NCBI GenBank assembly: GCA_963678305.2
Contig: CAXXVV010000005.1
Span: forward strand, 248,001 to 312,000
Origin: G963676655 sp963678305
Lineage (GTDB): Bacteria > Verrucomicrobiota > Lentisphaeria > Victivallales > Victivallaceae
Reading direction: 5' to 3'
Length of the DNA stretch: 64,000 bases
A model generated the notes under the pieces. It did not search any database. It was not told where the DNA came from and saw nothing but the letters and a program-made list of their open reading frames with translations. This document shows, in pieces, positions 49,248-57,891 of the stretch (positions are counted from its first letter, which is position 1; each line of letters begins with the position of its first letter). A program made the position numbers and the translations under genes.

Positions 49248-50258
49248 TTATAATGAGGTCCGCACGACGGATGTTTCGCCTTTTTCGAGCGGATTGATTT
49301 GATACGGTCCAACCGCGGCCGGAATCAGACAGGTAGTTGCCGGCGGCAGTTCTATCCTCTCCTGACTCAGACATTGAATTGAAACGGGGTTGTTGATTGC
49401 CGTAATCAAATGAAAACTGCTGGTGCTGCCGGTGTCGTCACGCCAAGGTTCAACCAGCCTGAGGTCATCGACCTGGAAGAACGGGCAGCGGTTGACTACC
49501 GCGAATTTGCGGTTGCGATCGACTTTGTCGGAAACTCCGGCAATTCTGGGAGAGGTTCGGTCAGTGAAGTTGATTGATTCAAGTGCTTTATCCACATGGA
49601 TTTCTCGCTGTTTGCCATGCTGGTCCACCCGGCCCCAGTCGCTGGCCCGGTAAGTAGTGTCACTGTTTTGCTGAACTTCCAGCAACAGATTTCCCGCGCC
49701 AATCGCGTGCAAAGTACCGGATGATATAAAATAAGCGTCGCCCGGTATAGATGGGAATACCTGTAAATGATCCTCAACGGCTTGGGAACTCAGGTTCTCC
49801 ACGATCATGCGTTTGGTGGCTGAAGCGCTGATGCCCGCCATGATTTTGGCCCCGGGTTCGGCTTTGATGATATACCACATCTCGGTTTTCGGTTCCGCTC
49901 CGCCGCCGATCCTGCGACAGGCTTCTTTGTCGGGATGCACCTGCAATGAAAGTCTTTTTTCGGCGTCTATCAGTTTGACCAGCAGTGGAAACTTGCCGCC
50001 GGCAAAATTAGATCCAACCAGACCTTTCCCGTAATACTCGATCAATTCACGAATCGTCGCTCCGGCCAGCGGCCCGTTGGTGACCACGCTTTCCTCTCCT
50101 TCACGATCGACCAGTTCCCATGATTCGCCAATCGGCAGATCTGATTCCGGAACTTCCCGGCCTGGCAGTGACGCTAATTTCGTGCCGCCCCACATCCGCT
50201 CCATATATATCGGTTTGAACAGCAGCGGATACAACTGTGATTTATCCACGTATTCCAT
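49248..50258 (-). CDS. manA: Mannose-6-phosphate isomerase, type I
   Basis: Interconverts fructose-6-phosphate and mannose-6-phosphate, feeding GDP-mannose and surface glycan synthesis. Zinc ligands can be placed in SLQVHPDKEA (Gln and His), KTEMWYII (Glu) and ISSGTLHAIGAG (His). The cupin core and the WGGTKLASLPG start match the short bacterial PMI type. At 336 residues it is normal. It leads a four-gene minus-strand group with argS, an isomerase and an isochorismatase-like gene. Confidence 0.95.
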   Translation of the reverse strand: MEYVDKSQLYPLLFKPIYMERMWGGTKLASLPGREVPESDLPIGESWELVDREGEESVVTNGPLAGATIRELIEYYGKGLVGSNFAGGKFPLLVKLIDAEKRLSLQVHPDKEACRRIGGGAEPKTEMWYIIKAEPGAKIMAGISASATKRMIVENLSSQAVEDHLQVFPSIPGDAYFISSGTLHAIGAGNLLLEVQQNSDTTYRASDWGRVDQHGKQREIHVDKALESINFTDRTSPRIAGVSDKVDRNRKFAVVNRCPFFQVDDLRLVEPWRDDTGSTSSFHLITAINNPVSIQCLSQERIELPPATTCLIPAAVGPYQINPLEKGETSVVRTSL

Positions 50259-50372
50259 AATTGCACCTTTTTTGATAGTTTATTGAAAATTGCAACTCAG
50301 TAATTTACCGCAATAAACACCAATATGCAACCTGAAACAGAAATTCGATGCGGCTTTTTTATCCGGTTTTTC

Positions 50373-50401
50373 TTGAAAAAACGGTTGAGACGTTATAGTA
50401 T
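50373..50401 (+). promoter_or_regulatory. Promoter of the secreted 150-aa protein gene
   Basis: TTGAAA, 17 bases, TAGTAT, about 60 bases before the GTG start. Confidence 0.5.
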
Positions 50402-50461
50402 AGCTTTACGGGAAAACCGTGTATTTCGCAATAACCGAAAAATACAGAAAAGGAGCAAGTC

Positions 50462-50914
50462 GTGAAAATCTCAAAAATTATCGTTGCTGTCGCTATGTGC
50501 TGCTTTGCCGGAGCCGTTTTCGGGCAGGTAAAAATTACTGATCTGACAAATAAGGCAAAAGTCACCAGTCTTAAGGCCAAGGCTGATCGTACCACCCCTT
50601 ATACAGTTAAGGCCGTCCCAAAGGAACTTGAGGGCCTTCAAGCGGTTTATGTCCCGCGTGGAAACTCTCAAAAAAAAGGCACCGGCTTCAGTTTCAAAGT
50701 TGATGTGCCGGTAACGGTCTATTTATTGGTTGATGCCCGGCCGAAACTGAAATTCGACGGTTGGACGAAGACAAAACTAAAAGCATCATGGCTTGCCGGC
50801 GGTAAATCCTATAATGATGTTATTTATACTAAAGATTTCCCTGCCGGGGTCATTAAAATTGATGTTAATCCAAAGGGGTGCATCCCCCATTTAGCTGTTA
50901 TCAAGAAGAAATAA
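50462..50914 (+). CDS. Secreted beta-sandwich protein of unknown function, 150 aa
   Basis: Signal peptide with cleavage near VFGQ (MKISKIIVAVAMCCFAGAVF). The start is GTG at 50462 with AAAAGGAG eight bases before it. The mature protein begins with a Lys/Thr-rich linker and then a run of strands (FSFKVDVPVTVYLLVDARPK, then FDGWTKTKLKASWL) that resembles small accessory beta-sandwich modules attached to secreted enzymes in planctomycetes and lentisphaerae; here it stands alone. Its own promoter and terminator (50971) make it monocistronic. Function unknown. Confidence 0.75.
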   Translation: MKISKIIVAVAMCCFAGAVFGQVKITDLTNKAKVTSLKAKADRTTPYTVKAVPKELEGLQAVYVPRGNSQKKGTGFSFKVDVPVTVYLLVDARPKLKFDGWTKTKLKASWLAGGKSYNDVIYTKDFPAGVIKIDVNPKGCIPHLAVIKKK

Positions 50915-50970
50915 TTGTCTTGACCGGCCTGTCCGGAGGTTTCGGACTGGTCATTCTTTTCAAACATGAC

Positions 50971-51015
50971 GGACGGGGTTAAAGTAAATATTTATTTTCC
51001 CCGTCCTCTTCTTTT
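50971..51015 (+). terminator. Probable terminator of the secreted-protein gene
   Basis: GGACGGGG and CCCCGTCC form a perfect eight-pair stem with a 20-base AT-rich loop, then TCTTCTTTT. The long loop lowers confidence slightly. Confidence 0.65.
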
Positions 51016-51718
51016 ATGTGAACTCTGAATAGAATACGCTTAAAAACGTCCTGTTTACCCTGCCTTTGCTCAGATTGTCCTGAGACAATTGCTCCGCCTG
51101 TTTTGTTTTTAAATGCTTAGATAGTTGAATGTTTTTTTTGTGCTAAGTATCTGGTGGTGAGTTTATTGAGATTTTTTATAAAATTAACTGATCATTTAAT
51201 ATCAAATGGGTTGAAATTAACCTGGACAGTTGGAAAGTATCATATTCAGAATGCTTTAAAATCGCAATAATCGTTGGCACATCGTTAAAATTAGTCCATG
51301 TAGCTTTGTTTGTCCTGTTCAGACGTTTTTACCAATAAAATACCTTACCAGTGTTCATTTTCTTGACCTCTATTGCAATATTCGGGTCGCAATTTACTTG
51401 AAACGGTGGTATATTATAAGTTCTCGAATATATGGCTATGTTTTGCTATATTCCAGGGATGAATATTGTTACGTAATTGTAATTGTTACAAAAATGTAAT
51501 ACAAATTTGTAATATTTTTGTTTTTTGTCAGTTTCTTTAAATATAGATTGTTGATATCCAGGCAATTATGCCGTCGCTAAAAGTTCTGGCATGGAATCTG
51601 TTTTATGATAACAAAAATGTTTTATGCCATTTTGTCGCTAGTGGTGTGGTGTGAAACGGCATTTAGAATTTAGCAAGTAGTTTTATTTGATTTTATAACA
51701 ACAAAAAAGGTGATTGGT
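51016..51718 (+). promoter_or_regulatory. Long gene-free leader of gltBD with palindromes and a possible sigma54 site
   Basis: About 700 AT-rich bases without a plausible gene. At 51486-51511 two adjacent palindromes occur: TTACA-AAAA-TGTAA and TACAAATTTGTA. At 51587-51602, TGGCATG-GAAT-CTGTT resembles the sigma54 -24/-12 element, though the -12 GC is GT. Two direct repeats TGTTTTATG lie at about 51599 and 51618, 19 bases apart. A regulated gltB promoter is plausible, since glutamate synthase is often nitrogen-controlled, but no regulator gene is nearby. Confidence 0.4.
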
Positions 51719-54700
51719 ATGCAAGAAGCATGGCAACCGGGGCAATATCACCCCGGAAAGCAAGGTCTCTATGACTTTGCGAACGAACATGATGCGTGTG
51801 GCGTTGGTTTTGTCGCCAATATTAAAGGGAACCGGACGCATAAGATTATTGAAGACGGAATTGAAGTACTGCGGCGTTTGCTGCATCGCGGCGCGGCCGG
51901 CAGTGACCCGGATACCGGTGACGGAGCCGGAATTCTTTTCCAAATCCCTGACGATTTTTTCAAATCCGGTGATGCCGGGATCGATTTCGAATTGCCGGAA
52001 GCCGGTCATTACGGGGTTGCTATGGTTTTTCTGCCGCGTGAAGAATCGCTGCGTGAAAAGTGTGAACAGATCATTGTTGAATCTGTTACTGCTGAAAAAC
52101 TTGAATTACTTGGCTGTCGTGCGGTTGATGTCGATGAAAGCAAGCTGGGCGTGGTTGCTAGAGCGTCATGTCCGATCATTAAACAGTTTTTTGTCGGCGG
52201 TCGCGGGGAAATTGATGAAGCGGCTTTTGAACGCCGCCTTTATACTTTACGCCGGGTCATCGGCAAGCGGGTTAATGCGGAAACCGATTCCGGTGACGCT
52301 TTTTATGTTTGCAGTCTTTCATGTCGGACCATTGTCTATAAGGGGTTATTGATGGCTCCTCAGGTGCCGGAGTTTTTCAAGGACCTGACGCATCCGAAAA
52401 CCATCAGTGCTCTGGCTATCGTCCATCAACGTTACAGTACCAATACCTTTCCAACCTGGCCGCTGGCGCAGCCTTTCAGATACCTGGCGCACAATGGGGA
52501 AATCAATACTCTGCGCGGTAACGTTAATCAAATGCGGGCGCGGGAAAATTCATTCAAATCCGAATTGTTCGGCGATGATATCAAGAAAATGATTCCGATC
52601 GTGCAGGAAAATCAAAGTGACTCTGCCTGCCTGGACAACGCGCTCGAACTCTTTACCGCCTGCGGTCGTTCCCTGCCGCATGCCATGATGATGCTGGTTC
52701 CTCAAGCCTGGGGTAAAGCATATCACCTTGGACATGACTTACGCGGCTTCTTTGAATACCATGCCGGGTTGATGGAGCCGTGGGACGGCCCTGCCGCCCT
52801 GGCATTTTCCGATGGTCTTTCGATCGGCGCCCTGTTGGACCGGAACGGTCTGCGCCCGGCCCGCTATACGATTACTGAAGATGACTTTATCGTTCTGGCT
52901 TCCGAAACCGGAGTGCTTGAGATTCCGGCGGAAAAGATTCGCAGCCGCGGTCGTTTGGGCCCTGGCCAGATGATCTATGTTGACTTGCAGAAGCAGCGGG
53001 TGCTGTTCGATGGCGAGATCAAAAACTATGTGGCGCGTCGTCAACCGTATCGCCGCTGGGTTGATGAAAACAAAATTTCTCTGCACGGTTTGTTTGATTC
53101 GGTCGTTGCGACCAAAGTTGATCCGGAAGAAGTTCTGCGCTTGCAAAAACTTTTCGGTTATACCCGTGAAGATTTGAATATGATTCTGAAACCGATGGCG
53201 ATGACCGGGCACGAACCGACTGGTTCGATGGGTAATGATGCCGCTCTTGCCGTCTTGTCTGAACGCCCCCAACTGTTGTTCAACTATTTCAAACAGTTGT
53301 TCGCTCAGGTAACTAATCCGCCGATTGACCCGATTCGTGAAGAGCTGGTAATGAGCTTGATGACTTTCATTGGTAATCAGCGGAATATTCTGGAAGAGAA
53401 GCCGTATCATGCAAATTTGCTGAAATTGAAAACCCCGATTCTTACGAACGAGGACCTGGAGCGGATGCGGTCGTCACAACTGAAGTCGTTCCAGTCCGCG
53501 ACAATTCAAATGGGATTCTATTCCGGTGGCGACGGCAGCGGTTTGAAGGCCGGCCTCGATGATATCTGCCGGGAAGCCGAACAGGCAGTGCGTGAAGGGA
53601 AAAGCGTACTGGTTCTCAGCGACAAAAAACTGCCGTCCGGGCAGGCTCCGATTCCGTCATTGATGGCTTCCGCCGCGGTCAATCACCACTTGATCCGTTG
53701 CGGTTTGCGGACTTCGGCCGGGGTTGTAATTGAAACTGGCGAAGCGCGTGAAATTATGCACTTTGTCCTGCTGTTGGGCTATGGCGCCACTGCGGTCAAT
53801 CCGTATCTGGCGATTGAAACGGTTACCAAGATTGTTGAAGACGATCCGAATACCGAACTTGATACGACCAAAGCGATTGAAAACTACTGTAAAGCGGTTT
53901 GCAAAGGTATAATGAAAGTAATGTCGAAAATGGGTATTTCGACCCTGCGCAGTTATCGTGGAGCTCAAGTTTTTGAAGCGATCGGCCTTGATCAGGCGAT
54001 GGTGGATGAAGTATTCCAGGGAACCGCGTCGCGTATCGGCGGTATCGGATTCCAGGATGTGGCGCGTGAAGTGCATCAGCGTTTCCAAAACGTATTCAAC
54101 CCTGAAGCCGGTGCGCCAAAACTGTTGGAGCACGGCGGTAATTATCACTACCGCAACAACGGTGAAAAACACCTCTGGACCCCGCTTACTATTTCGAAGT
54201 TTCAGGAAGCGGTCCGGACCGGTAATCGTGAACTTTACCGTGAATACGCGAGCTATATTAATAAACAGGAAAAACATCTGTGCACCCTGCGCGGTCTTTT
54301 CAAATTTTCCGAAGTGACACCGGTTCCGCTTGAAGAAGTCGAGCCGGCCAGTGAAATCGTCAAACGTTTTGTTACCGGCGCGATGAGCTTCGGTTCGATC
54401 AGTAAAGAAGCGCACGAATCTATCGCTATTGCCATGAACCGCCTGGGCGGTATGAGTAACAGCGGTGAGGGCGGCGAAGATCCGCAGCGCTACATCCCGT
54501 TGGAAAATGGCGACAGCCTGAGCAGTGCGATCAAACAGATTGCCAGCGGGCGTTTCGGGGTTACTGCCGAATATCTGGCTAACGCCAGAGAACTGCAAAT
54601 CAAGATTGCCCAGGGCGCTAAACCCGGTGAAGGCGGCCAACTGCCCGGTCACAAGGTTGATTCGGTAATTGCCCGGGTTCGTCATTCCACTCCCGGAGTT

Positions 54701-56266
54701 ACCTTGATTTCACCGCCACCTCATCACGATATTTATTCGATCGAGGATTTGGCTCAATTGATATATGACTTGAAGAGTTCCAATCCCAAAGCTCGCATCT
54801 CAGTCAAATTGGTGTCAGAAGTCGGAGTCGGAACGGTTGCGGCCGGGGTTGCGAAAGGGCACTCTGATATGGTGCTGATAAGCGGTCATGACGGCGGAAC
54901 CGGCGCGTCCCCGCTGACTTCAATCAAACACGCCGGGCTGCCGTGGGAACTCGGCTTGGCCGAAACCCAGCAGACTCTGGTTTTGAATAATCTGCGTTCC
55001 CGCATCCGTGTCCAGGTGGACGGCCAGTTGAAAACCGGTCGCGACGTTGTTATCGGCGCGTTGCTTGGAGCAGAGGAATTCGGATTCGCCACGACGGTAC
55101 TGGTCTCTCTCGGTTGCGTCATGATGCGTAAATGTCACAGCAACACCTGTCCGGTTGGCGTAGCTACTCAGGACCCCGAATTGCGTAAGAGATTTAAAGG
55201 TCAACCGGAGCATGTTGTCAACTTTTTGATGTTCCTGGCTGAAGAGGTCCGTGAATATCTGGCAATGCTTGGTTTGCGCTCAATTGACGAGGCTGTCGGC
55301 CGGACTGATCTGCTTGAGATGAATCATGCGATTGATTTCTGGAAAACTAAAAACCTTGATTTCTCAAAAGTTCTGAAAAACGTGAATGACGGTAAACGTC
55401 CGGTACGCTGCCTTGAATCTCAGGATCACGGCTTGGATAAAGCGTATGATAACCGTCTGCTGACCAAGGCGGGCAAAGCGATCGAGTCCGGGAAACAGAT
55501 ATTTGTTGAAGAGACCATTACCAATGTTGACCGGACTGCCGGAGCGACTCTTTCAAATGCGATCGCGTCAAGATATGGAAACGCCGGTTTGGCTGAAGAT
55601 ACGATCAATATCGAATTCAAAGGCTGTGCCGGTCAAAGCTTTGGCGCGTTCCTGGCTCACGGTGTTACTTTCAAGCTGATTGGTGAAGCCAATGACTATG
55701 TCGGCAAAGGACTTTCCGGCGGTAAGATCATTGTCAAACCCGATGCCACCGGACATTTTGATCCTTCGGCCAATATCATCATCGGTAACGTGGCGCTTTA
55801 TGGCGCTACCGGCGGTAAAATGTTCATCAACGGCCAGGCCGGAGAACGCTTCGCGATCCGTAACAGCGGAACTGTTGCGGTAGTCGAAGGCGTCGGAGAC
55901 CATTGCTGCGAATATATGACTGGCGGAACCGTTGTCGTTCTGGGAGATACCGGAGTCAATTTCGGCGCCGGAATGAGCGGCGGTATTGCTTATGTCTACG
56001 ACGAGTCAAATCACTTTGACCTGCACTGCAATCTCAGTATGGTCGACCTTGAATCACTGGTTCTGCCGGAAGATCAGGCCGAATTGCGGGCGCTGCTGGA
56101 AGAACATTACGAAGCTACCGGCAGTTCTAAAGCCCGGATGATTCTGGATGAGTGGGAAGATTCGATTTTCAAATTCGTCAAGGTGTTCCCGGTTGACTAT
56201 CGGAAAGCGCTGGGCCGCATGATGGCGGAAGACGCGGCGGTTGAACGCTCAGTTGAAAATGATTAA
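51719..56266 (+). CDS. gltB: Glutamate synthase large subunit
   Basis: Makes glutamate from glutamine and 2-oxoglutarate with electrons from the small subunit. The N-terminal amidotransferase nucleophile is Cys27 in NEHDACGVGF, exposed after removal of a short propeptide. The central and FMN domains (GEGGEDPQRY, VSEVGVGTVAAGVAKGH, ISGHDGGTGASPL), the 3Fe-4S cysteine region (CVMMRKCHSNTCPVG) and the C-terminal beta-helix (GGKIIVKPD, GERFAIRNSG) are all present, giving about 1515 residues. ATG 51719 is preferred to GTG 51710, since AAAGGTGAT is spaced for it. gltD follows 25 bases later. Confidence 0.97.
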   Translation: MQEAWQPGQYHPGKQGLYDFANEHDACGVGFVANIKGNRTHKIIEDGIEVLRRLLHRGAAGSDPDTGDGAGILFQIPDDFFKSGDAGIDFELPEAGHYGVAMVFLPREESLREKCEQIIVESVTAEKLELLGCRAVDVDESKLGVVARASCPIIKQFFVGGRGEIDEAAFERRLYTLRRVIGKRVNAETDSGDAFYVCSLSCRTIVYKGLLMAPQVPEFFKDLTHPKTISALAIVHQRYSTNTFPTWPLAQPFRYLAHNGEINTLRGNVNQMRARENSFKSELFGDDIKKMIPIVQENQSDSACLDNALELFTACGRSLPHAMMMLVPQAWGKAYHLGHDLRGFFEYHAGLMEPWDGPAALAFSDGLSIGALLDRNGLRPARYTITEDDFIVLASETGVLEIPAEKIRSRGRLGPGQMIYVDLQKQRVLFDGEIKNYVARRQPYRRWVDENKISLHGLFDSVVATKVDPEEVLRLQKLFGYTREDLNMILKPMAMTGHEPTGSMGNDAALAVLSERPQLLFNYFKQLFAQVTNPPIDPIREELVMSLMTFIGNQRNILEEKPYHANLLKLKTPILTNEDLERMRSSQLKSFQSATIQMGFYSGGDGSGLKAGLDDICREAEQAVREGKSVLVLSDKKLPSGQAPIPSLMASAAVNHHLIRCGLRTSAGVVIETGEAREIMHFVLLLGYGATAVNPYLAIETVTKIVEDDPNTELDTTKAIENYCKAVCKGIMKVMSKMGISTLRSYRGAQVFEAIGLDQAMVDEVFQGTASRIGGIGFQDVAREVHQRFQNVFNPEAGAPKLLEHGGNYHYRNNGEKHLWTPLTISKFQEAVRTGNRELYREYASYINKQEKHLCTLRGLFKFSEVTPVPLEEVEPASEIVKRFVTGAMSFGSISKEAHESIAIAMNRLGGMSNSGEGGEDPQRYIPLENGDSLSSAIKQIASGRFGVTAEYLANARELQIKIAQGAKPGEGGQLPGHKVDSVIARVRHSTPGVTLISPPPHHDIYSIEDLAQLIYDLKSSNPKARISVKLVSEVGVGTVAAGVAKGHSDMVLISGHDGGTGASPLTSIKHAGLPWELGLAETQQTLVLNNLRSRIRVQVDGQLKTGRDVVIGALLGAEEFGFATTVLVSLGCVMMRKCHSNTCPVGVATQDPELRKRFKGQPEHVVNFLMFLAEEVREYLAMLGLRSIDEAVGRTDLLEMNHAIDFWKTKNLDFSKVLKNVNDGKRPVRCLESQDHGLDKAYDNRLLTKAGKAIESGKQIFVEETITNVDRTAGATLSNAIASRYGNAGLAEDTINIEFKGCAGQSFGAFLAHGVTFKLIGEANDYVGKGLSGGKIIVKPDATGHFDPSANIIIGNVALYGATGGKMFINGQAGERFAIRNSGTVAVVEGVGDHCCEYMTGGTVVVLGDTGVNFGAGMSGGIAYVYDESNHFDLHCNLSMVDLESLVLPEDQAELRALLEEHYEATGSSKARMILDEWEDSIFKFVKVFPVDYRKALGRMMAEDAAVERSVEND

Positions 56267-56291
56267 TAATAATTAAATATAGAGGTGTATC

Positions 56292-57710
56292 ATGGGTAAT
56301 CCCAGAGGTTTTCTCGATGTGGACCGGCAAGATCCCGGTTACCGTCCCAAGGAAGAACGCATCAAGGACTTCAAAGAGGTCGAAGAACGTTTGACGACTG
56401 AAGAGGTGATGCAGCAGGCGTCCCGCTGTATGGACTGCGGTATTCCGTTTTGTCATGGCTGCGGTTGTACGCTCAGCAATATGATTCCTGAATTTAACGA
56501 TCTGATTTATCAGAACCGGTGGCGCGAAGCGCTGGATATTCTGTTGATGACCAGTTCTTTTCCAGAATTTACCGGGCGCATCTGTCCGGCGCTCTGTGAA
56601 GCGTCCTGTACTCTCGGCATCAATTGCGAACCGGTCAGCATCCGTCAGATTGAGTTGTCATTGATCGAACGCGGCTTCAAAGAAGGCTGGATGCAGCCCC
56701 GGATTCCGGAAAAACGCACAGGTAAAACAGTTGCGGTGGTTGGTTCCGGTCCGGCTGGACTGGCGGTTGCCGACGTCTTGAACCAAATGGGGCATCTTGT
56801 CACTGTTTTTGAACGTGATGAGTATGCCGGCGGACTGCTCCGTTACGGTATTCCTGATTTTAAACTTGATAAAGGCATCGTTCAGCGCCGGATTGATTTA
56901 ATGGAAAAAGAAGGCATTAAATTTGAAACCAAGGTCAATATCGGAACTGATATTTCAGGTGATTACCTGGTCAAGAAGTTTGATGCCGTCTGCCTGACGG
57001 TCGGCGCCAAAGTGCCGCGTGATCTGCCTATACCCGGACGCGGCCTGGACGGTATTCATTTTGCGATGGATTTCCTGCATCAGCAGAATCGTCAGGTTTC
57101 CGGCGAAGGTGTGCCTGAAACTGAAATCTCGGCTGAAGGCAAAAAGGTCGTCGTTATTGGCGGTGGAGATACCGGTAGCGATTGTGTCGGTACTTCAATT
57201 CGCCAGGGCGCGGCAAGTGTGACTCAGATCGAGATCATGCCGGAACCGCCGGATTCCCGCAGCGAGTCTACTCCCTGGCCGCAGTGGCCGTATCAGAAAC
57301 GTACCTCGAGCAGTCATAAAGAAGGTTGTGAACGCCTCTGGAATGTCATGAGTAAAGAGTTTAAAGGCGAAGGCCGGGTTAATGCGGTTGACGCGGTGAA
57401 AGTAGAATGGGAAATGAACGGAGCACGACCGGTCAAGCCGGTGCCGGTTCCTGGTTCTGAATTCACTATTGAGGCTGACCTTGTTTTACTGGCGATGGGA
57501 TTCACCGGGGTTGATCCGACCGGAATGGTTGAACAACTGGAGCTTAAACTTGGACCTCGCGGCGGCATTGAAACTGATGACAAAGGTATGACTTCCGTCA
57601 ATGGCGTATTCGCCGCCGGTGACAGTGTTGTCGGACCGTCATTGGTCGTCCGGGCTATGGAAGCCGGAAGAAAACTGGCCGCCGACATCAATGAGTGGTT
57701 GATGGTCTAA
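56292..57710 (+). CDS. gltD: Glutamate synthase small subunit (NAD(P)H-dependent)
   Basis: Passes electrons from NAD(P)H through FAD and iron-sulfur clusters to GltB. The N-terminal cysteine arrays (CMDCGIPFCHGCGC and CPALCEASCTLGINC) bind two 4Fe-4S clusters. The FAD motif is VVGSGPAGLAVADVL, the NAD(P)H motif VIGGGDTGSD, and the late AAGDSVVGPSLVVRAMEAG segment is conserved. GAGGTG precedes the ATG. A strong terminator at 57733 ends the gltBD operon. Confidence 0.96.
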   Translation: MGNPRGFLDVDRQDPGYRPKEERIKDFKEVEERLTTEEVMQQASRCMDCGIPFCHGCGCTLSNMIPEFNDLIYQNRWREALDILLMTSSFPEFTGRICPALCEASCTLGINCEPVSIRQIELSLIERGFKEGWMQPRIPEKRTGKTVAVVGSGPAGLAVADVLNQMGHLVTVFERDEYAGGLLRYGIPDFKLDKGIVQRRIDLMEKEGIKFETKVNIGTDISGDYLVKKFDAVCLTVGAKVPRDLPIPGRGLDGIHFAMDFLHQQNRQVSGEGVPETEISAEGKKVVVIGGGDTGSDCVGTSIRQGAASVTQIEIMPEPPDSRSESTPWPQWPYQKRTSSSHKEGCERLWNVMSKEFKGEGRVNAVDAVKVEWEMNGARPVKPVPVPGSEFTIEADLVLLAMGFTGVDPTGMVEQLELKLGPRGGIETDDKGMTSVNGVFAAGDSVVGPSLVVRAMEAGRKLAADINEWLMV

Positions 57711-57732
57711 ACTTTTTCTTTTTCAATAACTC

Positions 57733-57772
57733 AACAACCCGATATGGTAAATTCCGTATCGGGTTGTTTTTT
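57733..57772 (+). terminator. Rho-independent terminator of gltBD
   Basis: AACAACCCGATA and TATCGGGTTGTT form a perfect 12-pair stem with a 12-base loop, followed by T residues (57767-57772). Confidence 0.92.
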
Positions 57773-57891
57773 CGTGTTATATAATCATATTATATCAGCA
57801 TGTGGTTTGTTTTTATTTTGCAAGTAGCTGTCTATAAAACGATTTGCGAGATACTAGACCTGGCTGTTTTAGATGGTTGTCGTGTGGATTG

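Noticed and set aside
50345..50368. T-rich run with short complement near 50350, as a terminator
   Set aside because: The pairing arms are only five bases and about 50 bases apart, and no plus-strand gene ends before it.
53657..54685. Long antisense open frame (342 codons) within gltB
   Set aside because: Same reason: it mirrors conserved GltB sequence and shows no features of its own.
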